Source of the DNA: an uncultured Caulobacterales bacterium
Lineage (GTDB): Bacteria; Pseudomonadota; Alphaproteobacteria; Caulobacterales; Maricaulaceae
Length of the DNA stretch: 14,970 bases
NCBI GenBank assembly: GCA_938007945.1
Contig: CALLME010000291.1
Coordinates: 1 to 14,970, forward strand
Reading direction: 5' to 3'
The notes under the pieces were generated by a model. It was given only the letters and a program-made list of their open reading frames with translations, searched no databases and had not been told where the DNA came from. This document shows positions 5,086 to 13,140 of the stretch, piece by piece; the first letter of the stretch is position 1, and each line of letters begins with the position of its first letter. Made by a program: the position numbers and the translations under genes.

Positions 5086-6803
5086 CAGGCAGGTACGGCG
5101 TCAAATGGCAGGGTCAGACGTGACTGCTCGCCTTCTGGTAGCGCGACTGTGCCGTGCCACATATAGCTTGGGAAAAGCACAAGCCGGCCCGGCGCAGGGG
5201 CAACCATATGCTCCGCGCCAAGCGGGCGTCCATCTTTGCCTAGTACGTCAAAGGGCGGCTTACCAAAGGCAATCCAACCCGCCTTATCTTTGCGACTTTC
5301 CGTATCTTTTGGTACGTCCACATAAAAAGCCGAACTAATCCAGCCTTCAGGATGAACGTGATTGACGTGAAAGCCTTCGCCGCGCAAATGCACTGACCAC
5401 GCGCCCGTGAGGCGGTAACTCTGACGCTTACGCCGTAGGAGCGGATGAGAGGAGTCATCCCCCATCGCACTGATATAATCTTTGATGGGCGCCGCCAAAG
5501 CTTGGAAGAAGTCTTGAATAACACGCTCAGGCGCAAAACGTAAATCTGTCGAAGTTTGAGTCCCCCCGCGTAAAGACTGTCCGAGCGGATGCGACTTGGT
5601 CACATGGCGTTCCATCAAGGCCGATTTGAGCTGCGCTAAAAATACCTCTTGTGTGTCATATTCTGGAGGCGGGGCGAGATCATAGGCTTTGACAAAATCA
5701 AGATTATAGAGCGCGCGATATTCTGCTTCTTGACCCAGTGCGCGCAAAGCTGTCGCCTCTGCTGCTATCCAAAACTGATTATGACGTTGTCTTTGCTGCG
5801 CGGCCTTGGCGGCTTCAAGTGCGAGCGCCGCCTCACCTGTCATCAGCGCCGCGCGCGTGAATTGCGCCATAATCGTGAGGTCGCCAGGGCGCGCCTTTAA
5901 AGCTTTATTGGCCGCCTCAAATCCAGCGTCTGCCTGACCATCCTCAATAAGGACTTTGGCTTCAATAAAATCAATATCAGCTATATCCCCAAATTTGGCG
6001 CGCGCTTTTGATACCAAATCGAGCGCCTCTTCTGTTCGCCCCATATCTGAAAGAAGTTCGGCCCCATAAATATAAAAAACGCCAACATCGGGATTGTCTG
6101 AAACAAACGTGTTTATAAGCTCTGCCCCAGCGTCATGGCTTTGCGTCTCTTCCTCATCCGTCCAACGCATTTGCACCAAATTGCGAAAGGCAGGTAATGA
6201 GGTCGGCGGATGTGACAGCGCGCGCACGAAAGCGGCTTCGGCAATTGGGTTTTGTTTTTGCGCAATGGCAATTTGGCCCGCAGCGAGGTGCGTGTCGGGC
6301 GATGGCGGTATTTTTGTCAGAAGTTGGCTCGCCAACATAAATTGCTGCGCGTCTTTTAACGCATATAACAACCCCTTCATCAGGGTCGGGTGTTCAGGCG
6401 CGTGGGCAAGCGCATTTTGAAATATATCAGCCGCTTGTATGGGGTCTTTGCGGCGAAGGTAAAGCTGTCCCAGTGCTATCGACGGCTGGAGGTAATTTGG
6501 CGCAATCTCTAGCGACAATCTATACGCCGCAATGGCATCAAAATCTCGCCCTAGAGGGACAAGGATATTGCCGTAGCTATTAAGGCATTCCGCGTCGCGC
6601 GGCGCAATCTCGAGCGCGTTTTCTATCGCTTGCAAAGCCCCCGCCCAATCGCCTTGGTCGCGCGAAGCGGTCGAGATAATTTGCCAGGCCTTATGCGCGC
6701 TGGGGTCAATCTCTAGCGCGGCCTTAGCCTCAGCAATCGCCGTTGGATAATCTTTATTTTGATACGCCTTATGCGCTGCAATTAATTTATCGCCCGCAAT
6801 CAC
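5085..6803 (-). CDS. TPR-repeat protein with C-terminal 2OG-Fe(II) oxygenase-like domain
   Basis: The 572-residue protein has two parts. Residues 1 to about 370 form tandem helical repeats of tetratricopeptide type, with clear units near 3-34, 37-68, 71-102 and 105-136 and weaker ones up to about 340. Residues about 385-572 resemble the putative 2OG-Fe(II) oxygenase family that ends many bacterial TPR proteins. This domain has a metal-site candidate NHVHPEGW (His482, His484), a distal His550 in LFPSYMWHG, and Arg562 in QSRLTLPF as the likely 2-oxoglutarate contact. The substrate is unknown; hydroxylation of a protein bound by the TPR arm is conceivable but unproven. The start is GTG at 6803-6801, overlapping the upstream stop by GTGA; the end overlaps the HAD start. 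No signal peptide is present, so it should be cytoplasmic. Confidence 0.85.
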   Translation of the reverse strand: MIAGDKLIAAHKAYQNKDYPTAIAEAKAALEIDPSAHKAWQIISTASRDQGDWAGALQAIENALEIAPRDAECLNSYGNILVPLGRDFDAIAAYRLSLEIAPNYLQPSIALGQLYLRRKDPIQAADIFQNALAHAPEHPTLMKGLLYALKDAQQFMLASQLLTKIPPSPDTHLAAGQIAIAQKQNPIAEAAFVRALSHPPTSLPAFRNLVQMRWTDEEETQSHDAGAELINTFVSDNPDVGVFYIYGAELLSDMGRTEEALDLVSKARAKFGDIADIDFIEAKVLIEDGQADAGFEAANKALKARPGDLTIMAQFTRAALMTGEAALALEAAKAAQQRQRHNQFWIAAEATALRALGQEAEYRALYNLDFVKAYDLAPPPEYDTQEVFLAQLKSALMERHVTKSHPLGQSLRGGTQTSTDLRFAPERVIQDFFQALAAPIKDYISAMGDDSSHPLLRRKRQSYRLTGAWSVHLRGEGFHVNHVHPEGWISSAFYVDVPKDTESRKDKAGWIAFGKPPFDVLGKDGRPLGAEHMVAPAPGRLVLFPSYMWHGTVALPEGEQSRLTLPFDAVPA

Positions 6804-7801
6804 GACTTGCCTCCGTCCTCATCCGTCATGGGTGGAATTGTCATATTCAGATCAAAGCCAAGCGTGCGAAAGCTATCTGTCATATGTTGCGGCAGGGGCG
6901 CTTTGACAGACAGATGCGTGCCGTTAGGGCGCGGCAGTAATATTGAATAGGCGTGAAGATGGAGTTGATCTGCGAGCCCGCCAGGTTTGGGACGGTCAGT
7001 CAGATATTTCGGATCTCCCACAAGTGGCGCCCCGAGCAATTGCATATGTAGGCGCAGCTGATGGGTCCGTCCTGTCAGGGGTTGCATGACCACCCACCCC
7101 GCTTTTTGGCCCGCTTGCGCGACCGTTTGAAATAATGTGCGCGCATGTTTTGCGCCGTCTGCGCCGTGTTTGACGGCAACCATTACCTCGCGACCTTCAT
7201 TGATACGGCCAAAAGAGATGTCGGATTTACCTTTGGCGATATAGCCTTTGACTTCGCCCGCTAAAGGACGCGGTACACCATTTGAGATACCCCAGTAAAT
7301 CTTCTCAGCACGGCGTGACTGAAACGCTCTTCCCGCCCAAGCCGCCGCGTCACGGTTTTTCGCAACGAGTAAAACGCCAGAGGTATCCCGATCTAATCGG
7401 TGCACAAGGCGGCACCCGTCCCCTAACGCAGGCAACAGTCCATCAATATGGCGGTAGGTCTTTGACCCGCCCTGCACAGCTAAACCAAAAGGTTTATTGA
7501 GCGCGATAAGATCAGCGTCTTCATAAATCACAAGCTCGCGCATAAACGCTACGTCGGCGGGGTTGATGACCTTATCTTTTTTAACCTCACTCGGGTCTGG
7601 CAAAGGCGGGATGCGTACAATCTGGCCCGCTTCAAGGCGAAAATTACCTTTAGCGCGTTTACCGTCTACGCGGAGCTGTCCCGTGCGGAGTAGTTTCTCA
7701 ACCCGACCATGTGGGATGTGCGGAAAAAGCCGCTTAAACCAACGATCAAGCCGCGCGCCTGCATCTCCCTCTGGGACTTCTAATGTTTGAACGGCGCTCA
7801 T
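6800..7801 (-). CDS. RluA-family rRNA pseudouridine synthase (RluC/RluD-like)
   Basis: The 333-residue protein has an N-terminal S4 RNA-binding domain (about residues 14-62, with RLDRWFKRLF and RVDGKRAKGN) and a pseudouridine synthase catalytic domain. The catalytic motif is HRLDRDTSG at 134-142, with the nucleophilic aspartate at Asp137. LNKPFGLAVQGG (101-112) and TGRTHQLRLH further on are also conserved family blocks. The S4 domain and length fit RluC or RluD, which modify 23S rRNA uridines in E. coli; the exact target cannot be decided from sequence alone. The ribosome site GGAG (7808-7811) overlaps the stop codon of crcB, and the stop codon overlaps the next gene by four bases (GTGA). This places it second in the minus-strand operon. 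Confidence 0.92.
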   Translation of the reverse strand: MSAVQTLEVPEGDAGARLDRWFKRLFPHIPHGRVEKLLRTGQLRVDGKRAKGNFRLEAGQIVRIPPLPDPSEVKKDKVINPADVAFMRELVIYEDADLIALNKPFGLAVQGGSKTYRHIDGLLPALGDGCRLVHRLDRDTSGVLLVAKNRDAAAWAGRAFQSRRAEKIYWGISNGVPRPLAGEVKGYIAKGKSDISFGRINEGREVMVAVKHGADGAKHARTLFQTVAQAGQKAGWVVMQPLTGRTHQLRLHMQLLGAPLVGDPKYLTDRPKPGGLADQLHLHAYSILLPRPNGTHLSVKAPLPQHMTDSFRTLGFDLNMTIPPMTDEDGGKS

Positions 7802-7810
7802 AAGAGGCTC

Positions 7811-8194
7811 CTAAAGCGCAAATAGTTTGCGCGCAAGAATTAGCCCCAGAAAGAGCGCAGCAATAGACAAAATAACTGACCCCCCAACATAGGCCATAAA
7901 TTGCGGATAGGCTTTTGTCTTGAGCATTAAAACTGCATCAAGTGAAAAGGCAGAAAAAGTGGTGAAGCCGCCCAATACGCCAACACCAAGAAATAGTCGC
8001 AAGCTTTCTTCGCCCGAGCTTCGCGCTGCAAGCCAACCGACGAGAAGTCCCATCAGAAAGCCGCCCAAAATATTGACGCTAAATGTGCCGTATGGAAAAC
8101 CCGTCGGCGTCGCGCGCGAGATCAAGCTACCCAAAACATGGCGAGCTGAGGCTCCAATCGCGCCACCCAAAGCGACATATAAAACTGTACTCAT
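7811..8194 (-). CDS. crcB: Fluoride channel CrcB/Fluc
   Basis: The 127-residue protein has four hydrophobic segments and the full CrcB signature: GGAIGASARH at the N-terminus (10-19), PYGTFSVNILGG with Asn41, and GVLGGFTTFSAFS (72-84) with the phenylalanines that line the fluoride pore (Phe80 and Phe83) and the region of the helix break. Fluc proteins work as dual-topology dimers that let fluoride leave the cell passively. It is the first gene of the minus-strand cluster, starting 164 bp from the divergent accD. I looked in the upstream DNA for a fluoride riboswitch and did not recognise one. The ribosome site before its ATG is weak. The following gene starts 9 bp after its stop. Confidence 0.93.
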   Translation of the reverse strand: MSTVLYVALGGAIGASARHVLGSLISRATPTGFPYGTFSVNILGGFLMGLLVGWLAARSSGEESLRLFLGVGVLGGFTTFSAFSLDAVLMLKTKAYPQFMAYVGGSVILSIAALFLGLILARKLFAL

Positions 8195-8312
8195 ATCGCA
8201 GGCTCATGTGACATAACGGATAAGCGCCTGATACGCGAGGGCGCGCACGCCCGCAACCCTTAGCAAGCGAGCAAATAAGATCACAGACCCGCCTCTGCTC
8301 ACAACTCTGTCC

Positions 8313-8318
8313 TATAAT
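8313..8318 (+). promoter_or_regulatory. Candidate -10 box upstream of accD
   Basis: TATAAT occurs 40 bp before the accD start in the crcB-accD divergent gap. A recognisable -35 box at the usual distance is missing, so this is only a candidate for the accD-folC promoter. Confidence 0.35.
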
Positions 8319-8358
8319 TATATTGCTCAAAGCATGATTTTCAGGCAGATGAAGAACT

Positions 8359-9255
8359 ATGAACTGGCTTACAAAACTCACGCCACCTGGCGTCAAAAAT
8401 ATCTTCACCAAGAAAGATAGTCCCGACAATTTGTGGATTAAATGTCCCAAATCTGGCGAGATGGTTTTCTCTGCCGACTTGGCGTCACTGCAACATGTCA
8501 CCCCTGCGGGCCATCACTTACGCATCGGGCCAGACATGCGGCTTGGTTATACCTTTGATGACGGTAATTACTTCGAAGTCGATGTGCCCGCTGTGGCCAA
8601 AGACCCGCTTAAATTTAAAGACGATAGAAAATATGTCGACCGTCTTAAAGCCGCGCGCGCCAAGACAGGGGATGATGACGCGATGACAATCGGGGTCGGC
8701 CATATTCACGGCATAGAGACGGTTGTACTTGTCCAAAACTTTGCTTTTATGGGGGGCTCTCTGGGTATGGCCGCCGGCGAAGGTTTTATTCAAGCGGCGC
8801 AATATGCTGTGTCCAAAAACTTACCGCTTGTGGTATTTACAGCGGCCGGTGGGGCGCGCATGCAGGAAGGCGCACTCTCGCTTATGCAAATGCCGCGTAC
8901 AACAATTGCCGTGCAGGAACTGCGCGAGGCAGGTCTACCTTATATCGTCGTGCTCTGCGACCCGACAACAGGCGGCGTGACGGCAAGCTACGCTATGCTC
9001 GGAGATATTCACCTGGCGGAACCTGGCGCGCTAATCTGTTTTGCAGGGCCACGCGTTATTGAAGACACAATTCGCGAAAAACTCCCTGAAGGGTTTCAGC
9101 GCGCTGAATATCTCGAAGAAAAAGGCATGGTCGATAAAGTCGTACACCGCCATAATCTGCGCGAGACTTTGGCCAACCTACTGTCTGTTCTCATGAAATC
9201 AGAGCCGCAAAACATGCCCGCCAAAACGGCCGCTCAAGTCGCTGAGCGTCTGTAG
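8359..9255 (+). CDS. accD: Acetyl-CoA carboxylase carboxyltransferase subunit beta
   Basis: The 298-residue protein is AccD over its full length. It contains the carboxyltransferase core with [13 protein letters not shown], the conserved [10 protein letters not shown] block around 170-180, [12 protein letters not shown], and [13 protein letters not shown]. Together with AccA it transfers carboxyl groups from carboxybiotin to acetyl-CoA to make malonyl-CoA, the first step of fatty acid synthesis, in the cytoplasm. The N-terminal zinc ribbon of E. coli AccD (four cysteines) is degenerate: only Cys29 remains, the second position is serine, and the last two cysteines are replaced around VTPAGHH. 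This loss is seen in other alphaproteobacterial AccD proteins, to my knowledge. The gene lies 5 bp before folC and is surely cotranscribed with it. Its usual neighbour trpA is absent; crcB is divergent instead. Confidence 0.96.
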   Translation: MNWLTKLTPPGVKNIFTKKDSPDNLWIKCPKSGEMVFSADLASLQHVTPAGHHLRIGPDMRLGYTFDDGNYFEVDVPAVAKDPLKFKDDRKYVDRLKAARAKTGDDDAMTIGVGHIHGIETVVLVQNFAFMGGSLGMAAGEGFIQAAQYAVSKNLPLVVFTAAGGARMQEGALSLMQMPRTTIAVQELREAGLPYIVVLCDPTTGGVTASYAMLGDIHLAEPGALICFAGPRVIEDTIREKLPEGFQRAEYLEEKGMVDKVVHRHNLRETLANLLSVLMKSEPQNMPAKTAAQVAERL

Positions 9256-9260
9256 ACATT

Positions 9261-10586
9261 ATGGATAGAACACGCGATGTTGACGCTGCGCTCGCGGCTA
9301 TGGCGGCGCTGCATCCTAAGAAAATAGACTTAGGGTTAGCGCGCATTGAACGGGTCCTAAAAGGGCTGGGTAATCCCCAAGATAAGCTACCACCTGTCGT
9401 GCATATTGCGGGCACGAATGGCAAAGGCTCAACCGTTAGCTTTGTCCGCGCTATGGCGGAAGCGGCAGGATTGACGTGCCACGTCTATATCTCCCCTCAC
9501 CTCGTGCATTTTCGTGAACGCATTACGGTCGCGTCAGAGGAGATTTCAGACGACCAATTGCTCGATGTGCTCAAACGTGTGCGCCTCGCCAATGACGATA
9601 AGTCGCTCTCATTCTTTGAAGCCACAACGGCCGCTGCCTTGCTCGCTTTTTCGGAAACCTCGGCAGACCTCTGCATAATAGAGGTTGGGCTTGGCGGGCG
9701 TTATGATGCGACCAATGTCATTGACCGTCCTGCGGTCATCGGCATCACTCCCATTGATATGGATCACGCCGAATTTTTAGGCCGCGACCTTGCGGGCATT
9801 GCGCGCGAAAAAGCGGGCATTATGAAACACCTTGTGCCTGCCGCAATCGGCAAACAATCGGATCTCGTAAATGCTGTTCTAGAAGCAGAAGCGAACAAGC
9901 TGTCCGTTGACGCGAGCTTTTTTGGGCAAGACTTTCGAAGCTATCGTCAGCATGGGCGGCTCGTTTATGAAGACAGCCACGCGCTGATGGATTTACCGCT
10001 ACCTGCGCTTGTTGGTGAACATCAAATTAGCAATGCGGGGCTGGCTATCAAAATTGCGCGCACCTTACAATTGGACGAGAGCGCAATTACCAAGGGGCTT
10101 AAGACGGTCAATTGGCCCGCGCGCATGCAAAAGCTCACAACAGGCCCCTTTGCAGAGATGGTAGCAGAAAGCGGCGGTGAGCTTTGGCTCGACGGCGGGC
10201 ATAACCCCCATGCCGCGCGCGCTGTTGCCTCGGCCATGGCGGAAATGGAAAGCCACACACCACGCCCGCTTATCCTCGTTACAGGTATCTTGGCCAATAA
10301 AGATATTGGCGGATTTCTTGATGCTTTCGAGGGGCTTGCGGGTGCCGTGATAGGTGTCGCAATTAACGACCATGCGTCTCTCGCGCCAGAGACGTTGCGC
10401 GAGCTGGCACAAGCACGCGGCATGAATGGACAAGTTGCCAATAACCTTACGGACGCTATGCAACGCGCGATAAATACAGGCGAAGCTTTGTCACGGCAAA
10501 CAAAGGTAGAGCCCGTCATCGCGCCGCGGGTTTTAATTTGCGGCTCGCTCTATCTGGCGGGTGAAGTTCTGCGGCAATCAGAGTAG
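9261..10586 (+). CDS. folC: Bifunctional folylpolyglutamate synthase/dihydrofolate synthase
   Basis: The 441-residue protein belongs to the Mur ligase family. The ATP-binding P-loop GTNGKGST is at 51-58, preceded by VVHIA. The FolC-specific block YISPHLVHFRERI follows near residue 77, then EVGLGGRYDATN and the HAEFLG segment. The C-terminal ligase domain contains LDGGHNPHAARA. It adds glutamate to dihydropteroate and to reduced folates in the cytoplasm, keeping folates in the cell. The ATG lies 5 bp after the accD stop, and no strong ribosome site is visible, so translation is probably coupled to accD. The accD-folC pair is the usual alphaproteobacterial order, with trxA commonly close downstream; here three unrelated genes intervene. 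Confidence 0.95.
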   Translation: MDRTRDVDAALAAMAALHPKKIDLGLARIERVLKGLGNPQDKLPPVVHIAGTNGKGSTVSFVRAMAEAAGLTCHVYISPHLVHFRERITVASEEISDDQLLDVLKRVRLANDDKSLSFFEATTAAALLAFSETSADLCIIEVGLGGRYDATNVIDRPAVIGITPIDMDHAEFLGRDLAGIAREKAGIMKHLVPAAIGKQSDLVNAVLEAEANKLSVDASFFGQDFRSYRQHGRLVYEDSHALMDLPLPALVGEHQISNAGLAIKIARTLQLDESAITKGLKTVNWPARMQKLTTGPFAEMVAESGGELWLDGGHNPHAARAVASAMAEMESHTPRPLILVTGILANKDIGGFLDAFEGLAGAVIGVAINDHASLAPETLRELAQARGMNGQVANNLTDAMQRAINTGEALSRQTKVEPVIAPRVLICGSLYLAGEVLRQSE

Positions 10587-10648
10587 CGCCAAACCTTCTG
10601 CAACAGAGTGTTATTTGATGTCTTGGGCGTCATGTCTTGACAGAGGCT

Positions 10649-11221
10649 ATGTCGCCTCGCTTAACGCTCTCTTTAACGCTCATATCGCTTTGCCTTTCCG
10701 CCTGCGCGACGGCGACGCGGGGCAGCCACGAAATGGTGCGTATAAACTCTCTCCCAGAAGGCGCGACAGCTATAAGCGACCTCAAAGCCTCTAAACAGCA
10801 AAGCTATCAGGACGGCACAGTGAGCGCCTATTATGGCTGCGCCCCAACACCTTGCGGCATAAATCTACCGCGTAAATCTGACCCTGTAATTAGCGTCAGC
10901 AAAGACGGCTATGAACCGATTAAATTCAAAATCGTGTCCACATGGGAGACAGGCTCCGCGTCTGTCAGTTCAGGCGCAATTGTGTCGGGTGTGCCCACGG
11001 GAAGTCACGTGATTGCAGGCAAGCCAGAAGCGCTCAAACGTATCCCTATCCAAGGCGCGAGTATGACAGGCGGGCTGTTCACGCTCGGCGCGGGATCGGT
11101 GCTGGATTATGCGAGCGGCGCAAATTTCTCGCTTTCGCCTAATCCCGTAACAGTAAAACTCGTGAAAACGGGCGAACGATTTGAATTACCCTCTGTGGAA
11201 GAGAGGGAAGAAACTCCGTGA
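10649..11221 (+). CDS. Predicted lipoprotein, PEGA-like (first of a tandem paralogous pair)
   Basis: The product (190 residues from the ATG at 10649; an in-frame TTG at 10637 would add four) has a lipoprotein signal sequence with lipobox LSAC, placing the acylated cysteine at residue 19. After it comes CATATRGS, then a short beta-rich domain with NSLPEGATAI, GCAPTPC, NLPRKS and a VSKDGYEP segment. That layout resembles PEGA-type surface domains and a family of small proteobacterial lipoproteins, but I cannot name a function. The C-terminal half has a low-complexity Ser/Gly-rich part and the block LDYASGANFSLSPNPVTVKL. That block and GC.PTPC recur in the next gene, showing duplication. Its stop codon overlaps the next start (GTGATG). 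It starts about 60 bp after folC and may be cotranscribed with it. Confidence 0.75.
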   Translation: MSPRLTLSLTLISLCLSACATATRGSHEMVRINSLPEGATAISDLKASKQQSYQDGTVSAYYGCAPTPCGINLPRKSDPVISVSKDGYEPIKFKIVSTWETGSASVSSGAIVSGVPTGSHVIAGKPEALKRIPIQGASMTGGLFTLGAGSVLDYASGANFSLSPNPVTVKLVKTGERFELPSVEEREETP

Positions 11222-12006
11222 TGCCTGATAAGAAAACCTTACGGATCTTGCTGCTCATTCTCCTCCTGCCGAGTTGCGCGACAGTGAACAAAGGCACGTC
11301 CGATTTCTTTCGCATTGATAGCGTGCCGCAAGGCGCTGTGGCGACGACCACAGTGGAAACAGATGCAAGTATCAGAGCACGGCGCAAGAACCCACAACTC
11401 GCCCCCGTCTACTTAGGCTGCTCTCCGACGCCCTGCGCGATAAAGCTCAACCGCCGCCAAAAATTTATTATTAAGCTTGAACATCCTGAATTTGAGACAG
11501 CTGAAATGTTTATCACGAGCAGTCGTAAATCAGCTTCATTCACCGCAAATATGGCCGCCACAACGGCCACAACGGCAGGGACAGCCGCTGCGGGCGCTGT
11601 CATTGGCGCAGGCATTGCGACATCACTTTCAGCATTGGGCTCAACCATTGCCGCAACGACACTTGCTGGGTCTGCCACCGTCGGCACCTTTGGGCTTATC
11701 CCGATTGAGACAAGCCTCGCCGTTGCAAATTCTGTTTTTGTGCCGACAACAACGTCTGCCAGTTCTGCCGCAGTCGCTGCCATTCCGCCAGCGCTAACGG
11801 TGACAGGTGGGATGCTATTAGTGGACGCGGCCAGCGGGGCGAACCTTAACCTCTATCCCAATCCTGTCGTGCTTGAGCTTGCGCCCAAAAATAAGCCCGT
11901 GAAGATTGACCCTAATGTAGCGCCGTTTAAGCGTGAACTTGCGGAACGAGAAGCGCTTGAACGTGAATGTATGGGACGTAAAAACCCTCGACAGAGCGCA
12001 TTCTGA
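11221..12006 (+). CDS. Predicted lipoprotein, PEGA-like with hydrophobic glycine/alanine-rich insert (second paralogue)
   Basis: Counted from the ATG at 11221 (a GTG lies one codon earlier), the product has 261 residues. Its lipoprotein signal ends LPSC with the acylated cysteine at residue 19, the same position as in the upstream gene. Shared blocks with that gene include CATVNKGT, RIDSVPQGA, LGCSPTPCAIKL and DAASGANLNLYPNPVVLEL. Between these blocks it carries a long Ala/Thr/Gly-rich stretch (about residues 105-195) with GxxxG-like spacing, such as AAAGAVIGAGIATS. This stretch could form membrane-inserting helices or a glycine zipper. The C-terminus is charged and ends with a cysteine-containing tail. 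The ATG overlaps the previous stop (TGATG). Localisation is probably the inner or outer membrane lipid layer; function is unknown. Confidence 0.75.
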   Translation: MPDKKTLRILLLILLLPSCATVNKGTSDFFRIDSVPQGAVATTTVETDASIRARRKNPQLAPVYLGCSPTPCAIKLNRRQKFIIKLEHPEFETAEMFITSSRKSASFTANMAATTATTAGTAAAGAVIGAGIATSLSALGSTIAATTLAGSATVGTFGLIPIETSLAVANSVFVPTTTSASSAAVAAIPPALTVTGGMLLVDAASGANLNLYPNPVVLELAPKNKPVKIDPNVAPFKRELAEREALERECMGRKNPRQSAF

Positions 12007-12135
12007 AATGCCGCAATCTGGTTCAACGCCAAATTACGAAGAAAAATCGCGAGGCGGCACGCGGCAAATCAAAAGATAAACAAGACAACAGATAATCTGG
12101 GAAGGGGCTCATTAGGGAAATTAGCCAGACTGTGC

Positions 12136-12141
12136 TATAGT
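12136..12141 (+). promoter_or_regulatory. Candidate extended -10 element upstream of the secreted TPR gene
   Basis: TATAGT at 12136-12141 is preceded by TGC, giving the extended -10 form TGnTATAGT. It lies 35 bp before the start codon of the TPR gene. No good -35 box is seen at 12113-12118, which is acceptable for an extended -10 promoter. Low certainty. Confidence 0.35.
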
Positions 12142-12163
12142 TTGACTTTATGAGGTGCGAAAC

Positions 12164-12170
12164 GAGGGAG
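12164..12170 (+). promoter_or_regulatory. Ribosome binding site that fixes the TPR gene start
   Basis: GAGGGAG lies 5 bases before the ATG at 12176. It supports that ATG over the GTG at 12155, which has no such site and would place a non-hydrophobic extension before the signal peptide. Confidence 0.65.
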
Positions 12171-12175
12171 TTGTA

Positions 12176-12712
12176 ATGACATATATTATCAAAAAATTAT
12201 CCGCGACTTTGGTTGTGACGGTTTTGGCGACAGGGCTTTGCTCCGCGGCTACAGCCGAGAGCGCGCTAGTTTCTAACGGCGCGACATCCATGCCTGTTCA
12301 AAGCTATATCCCATTTAACGGCGGCATTGATTTGAACTCTAATCACCTCCTTAAACGTGGTATCGCCAATTATATGGAAGGCGACTATACGACGGCGGCC
12401 ATGTTACTTCACCGCTCATTGCGGACTAACCCGAGCGAAGGTTTCGCTAATTATTACATGGGCCTGACGAAAGCAAAAATCGGCAACCATCGTGCGGCGG
12501 TAAAATATCTCGCGCGCGCAAACCGTGTTTTTGCGAACGCCCCTAATAGCTATGCCGCCCTTGGGCAATCTTACGCGCAGCTAGGCGAAGTCGATAAAGC
12601 GCGACGCGTATTAGCAAATCTTGATCAGATAAAAACTTGCGCTTCGGGTTGTGCTTCTGCCTCCGAGGTGGAAGCCGCGCGGCGTGTCATAAAGAGCGCA
12701 ATAGGTCAGTAA
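12176..12712 (+). CDS. Secreted or periplasmic TPR-repeat protein
   Basis: The 178-residue product starts with a Sec-type signal peptide: basic MTYIIKK, a hydrophobic core up to about residue 22, and a likely cleavage after the alanines near 24-28 (SAATA-ES). The mature part holds two to three tetratricopeptide units at about 56-87, 88-121 and 124-150, with the typical W/A/G/Y-like pattern in GFANYYMGLTKAKIGN and SYAALGQSYAQLGE. A small cysteine pair, CASGC (Cys155 and Cys159), follows the last repeat and could form a disulphide in the periplasm. TPR proteins of this size usually act as adaptors; no partner is evident. The start chosen is the ATG with a good ribosome site. Neighbours are unrelated in function: lipoproteins upstream, convergent trxA downstream. 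Confidence 0.75.
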   Translation: MTYIIKKLSATLVVTVLATGLCSAATAESALVSNGATSMPVQSYIPFNGGIDLNSNHLLKRGIANYMEGDYTTAAMLLHRSLRTNPSEGFANYYMGLTKAKIGNHRAAVKYLARANRVFANAPNSYAALGQSYAQLGEVDKARRVLANLDQIKTCASGCASASEVEAARRVIKSAIGQ

Positions 12713-12753
12713 AATAACATCTTAATATGTTAGCCAGCCTTTGATAAAAATAA

Positions 12754-12776
12754 AAAGGCCCTCTGAGAGGGCCTTT
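12754..12776. terminator. Bidirectional Rho-independent terminator between the TPR gene and trxA
   Basis: AAAGGCCCTC (12754-12763) pairs perfectly with GAGGGCCTTT (12767-12776) around the loop TGA. On the minus strand the hairpin is followed by a long T-run (complement of 12744-12756), giving a strong terminator for trxA. On the plus strand only TTTCT follows, weaker but adequate for the convergent TPR gene. Confidence 0.88.
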
Positions 12777-12800
12777 CTAATCTATTTGAACGGGCCGCCG

Positions 12801-13121
12801 CTAGGCGTGTTCGGCAATCCATTCTTGTAATTTTGTTTTCGTCATTGCCCCCACCTTTGTGGCAACGACTTGACCCTCTTTAAAAATCATGAGCGTCGGG
12901 ATACCACGCACGTGAAACTTACCCGGTGTTTCAGGATCGTCATCGATATTCACTTTCGCGATCGTCATTTTATCACCCATATCTGCGGCAATATCTTCTA
13001 GCGCGGGGCCAATTTGCTTACAGGGACCGCACCACTCTGCCCAGAAATCAACAAGCACAGGCTTAGTGCTTTCGATGACATCGGACTGAAAACTTGCATC
13101 AGTTACTTTTACGGTCGCCAT
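12801..13121 (-). CDS. trxA: Thioredoxin
   Basis: The 106-residue protein is a standard-length thioredoxin. The redox motif WCGPCK has Cys31 and Cys34, preceded by VDFWAE, and the conserved cis-proline is in RGIPTLMIF. It reduces protein disulphides in the cytoplasm using thioredoxin reductase and serves ribonucleotide reductase and other partners. The ribosome site AAGGAGG (13127-13133) sits 5 bases before the ATG. The gene lies about 110 bp downstream of addA in the same direction, a neighbourhood commonly seen in alphaproteobacteria, and is closed by the hairpin at 12754-12776. A candidate own promoter lies in the gap to addA. Confidence 0.96.
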   Translation of the reverse strand: MATVKVTDASFQSDVIESTKPVLVDFWAEWCGPCKQIGPALEDIAADMGDKMTIAKVNIDDDPETPGKFHVRGIPTLMIFKEGQVVATKVGAMTKTKLQEWIAEHA

Positions 13122-13140
13122 ATCGGCCTCCTTTGTTAAA

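Noticed and set aside
8195..8358. Fluoride riboswitch upstream of crcB
   Set aside because: I could not find the conserved core expected of that RNA on the minus strand of this gap; covariance-model search would be decisive.
10561..10794. Small plus-strand frame overlapping the first lipoprotein gene
   Set aside because: It lies in another frame of a gene with a clear lipobox and paralogue, and shows no motif of its own.
12155..12175. GTG start giving seven extra residues for the secreted TPR protein
   Set aside because: The internal ATG at 12176 has a well-placed GAGGGAG ribosome site and begins directly with a normal signal peptide.
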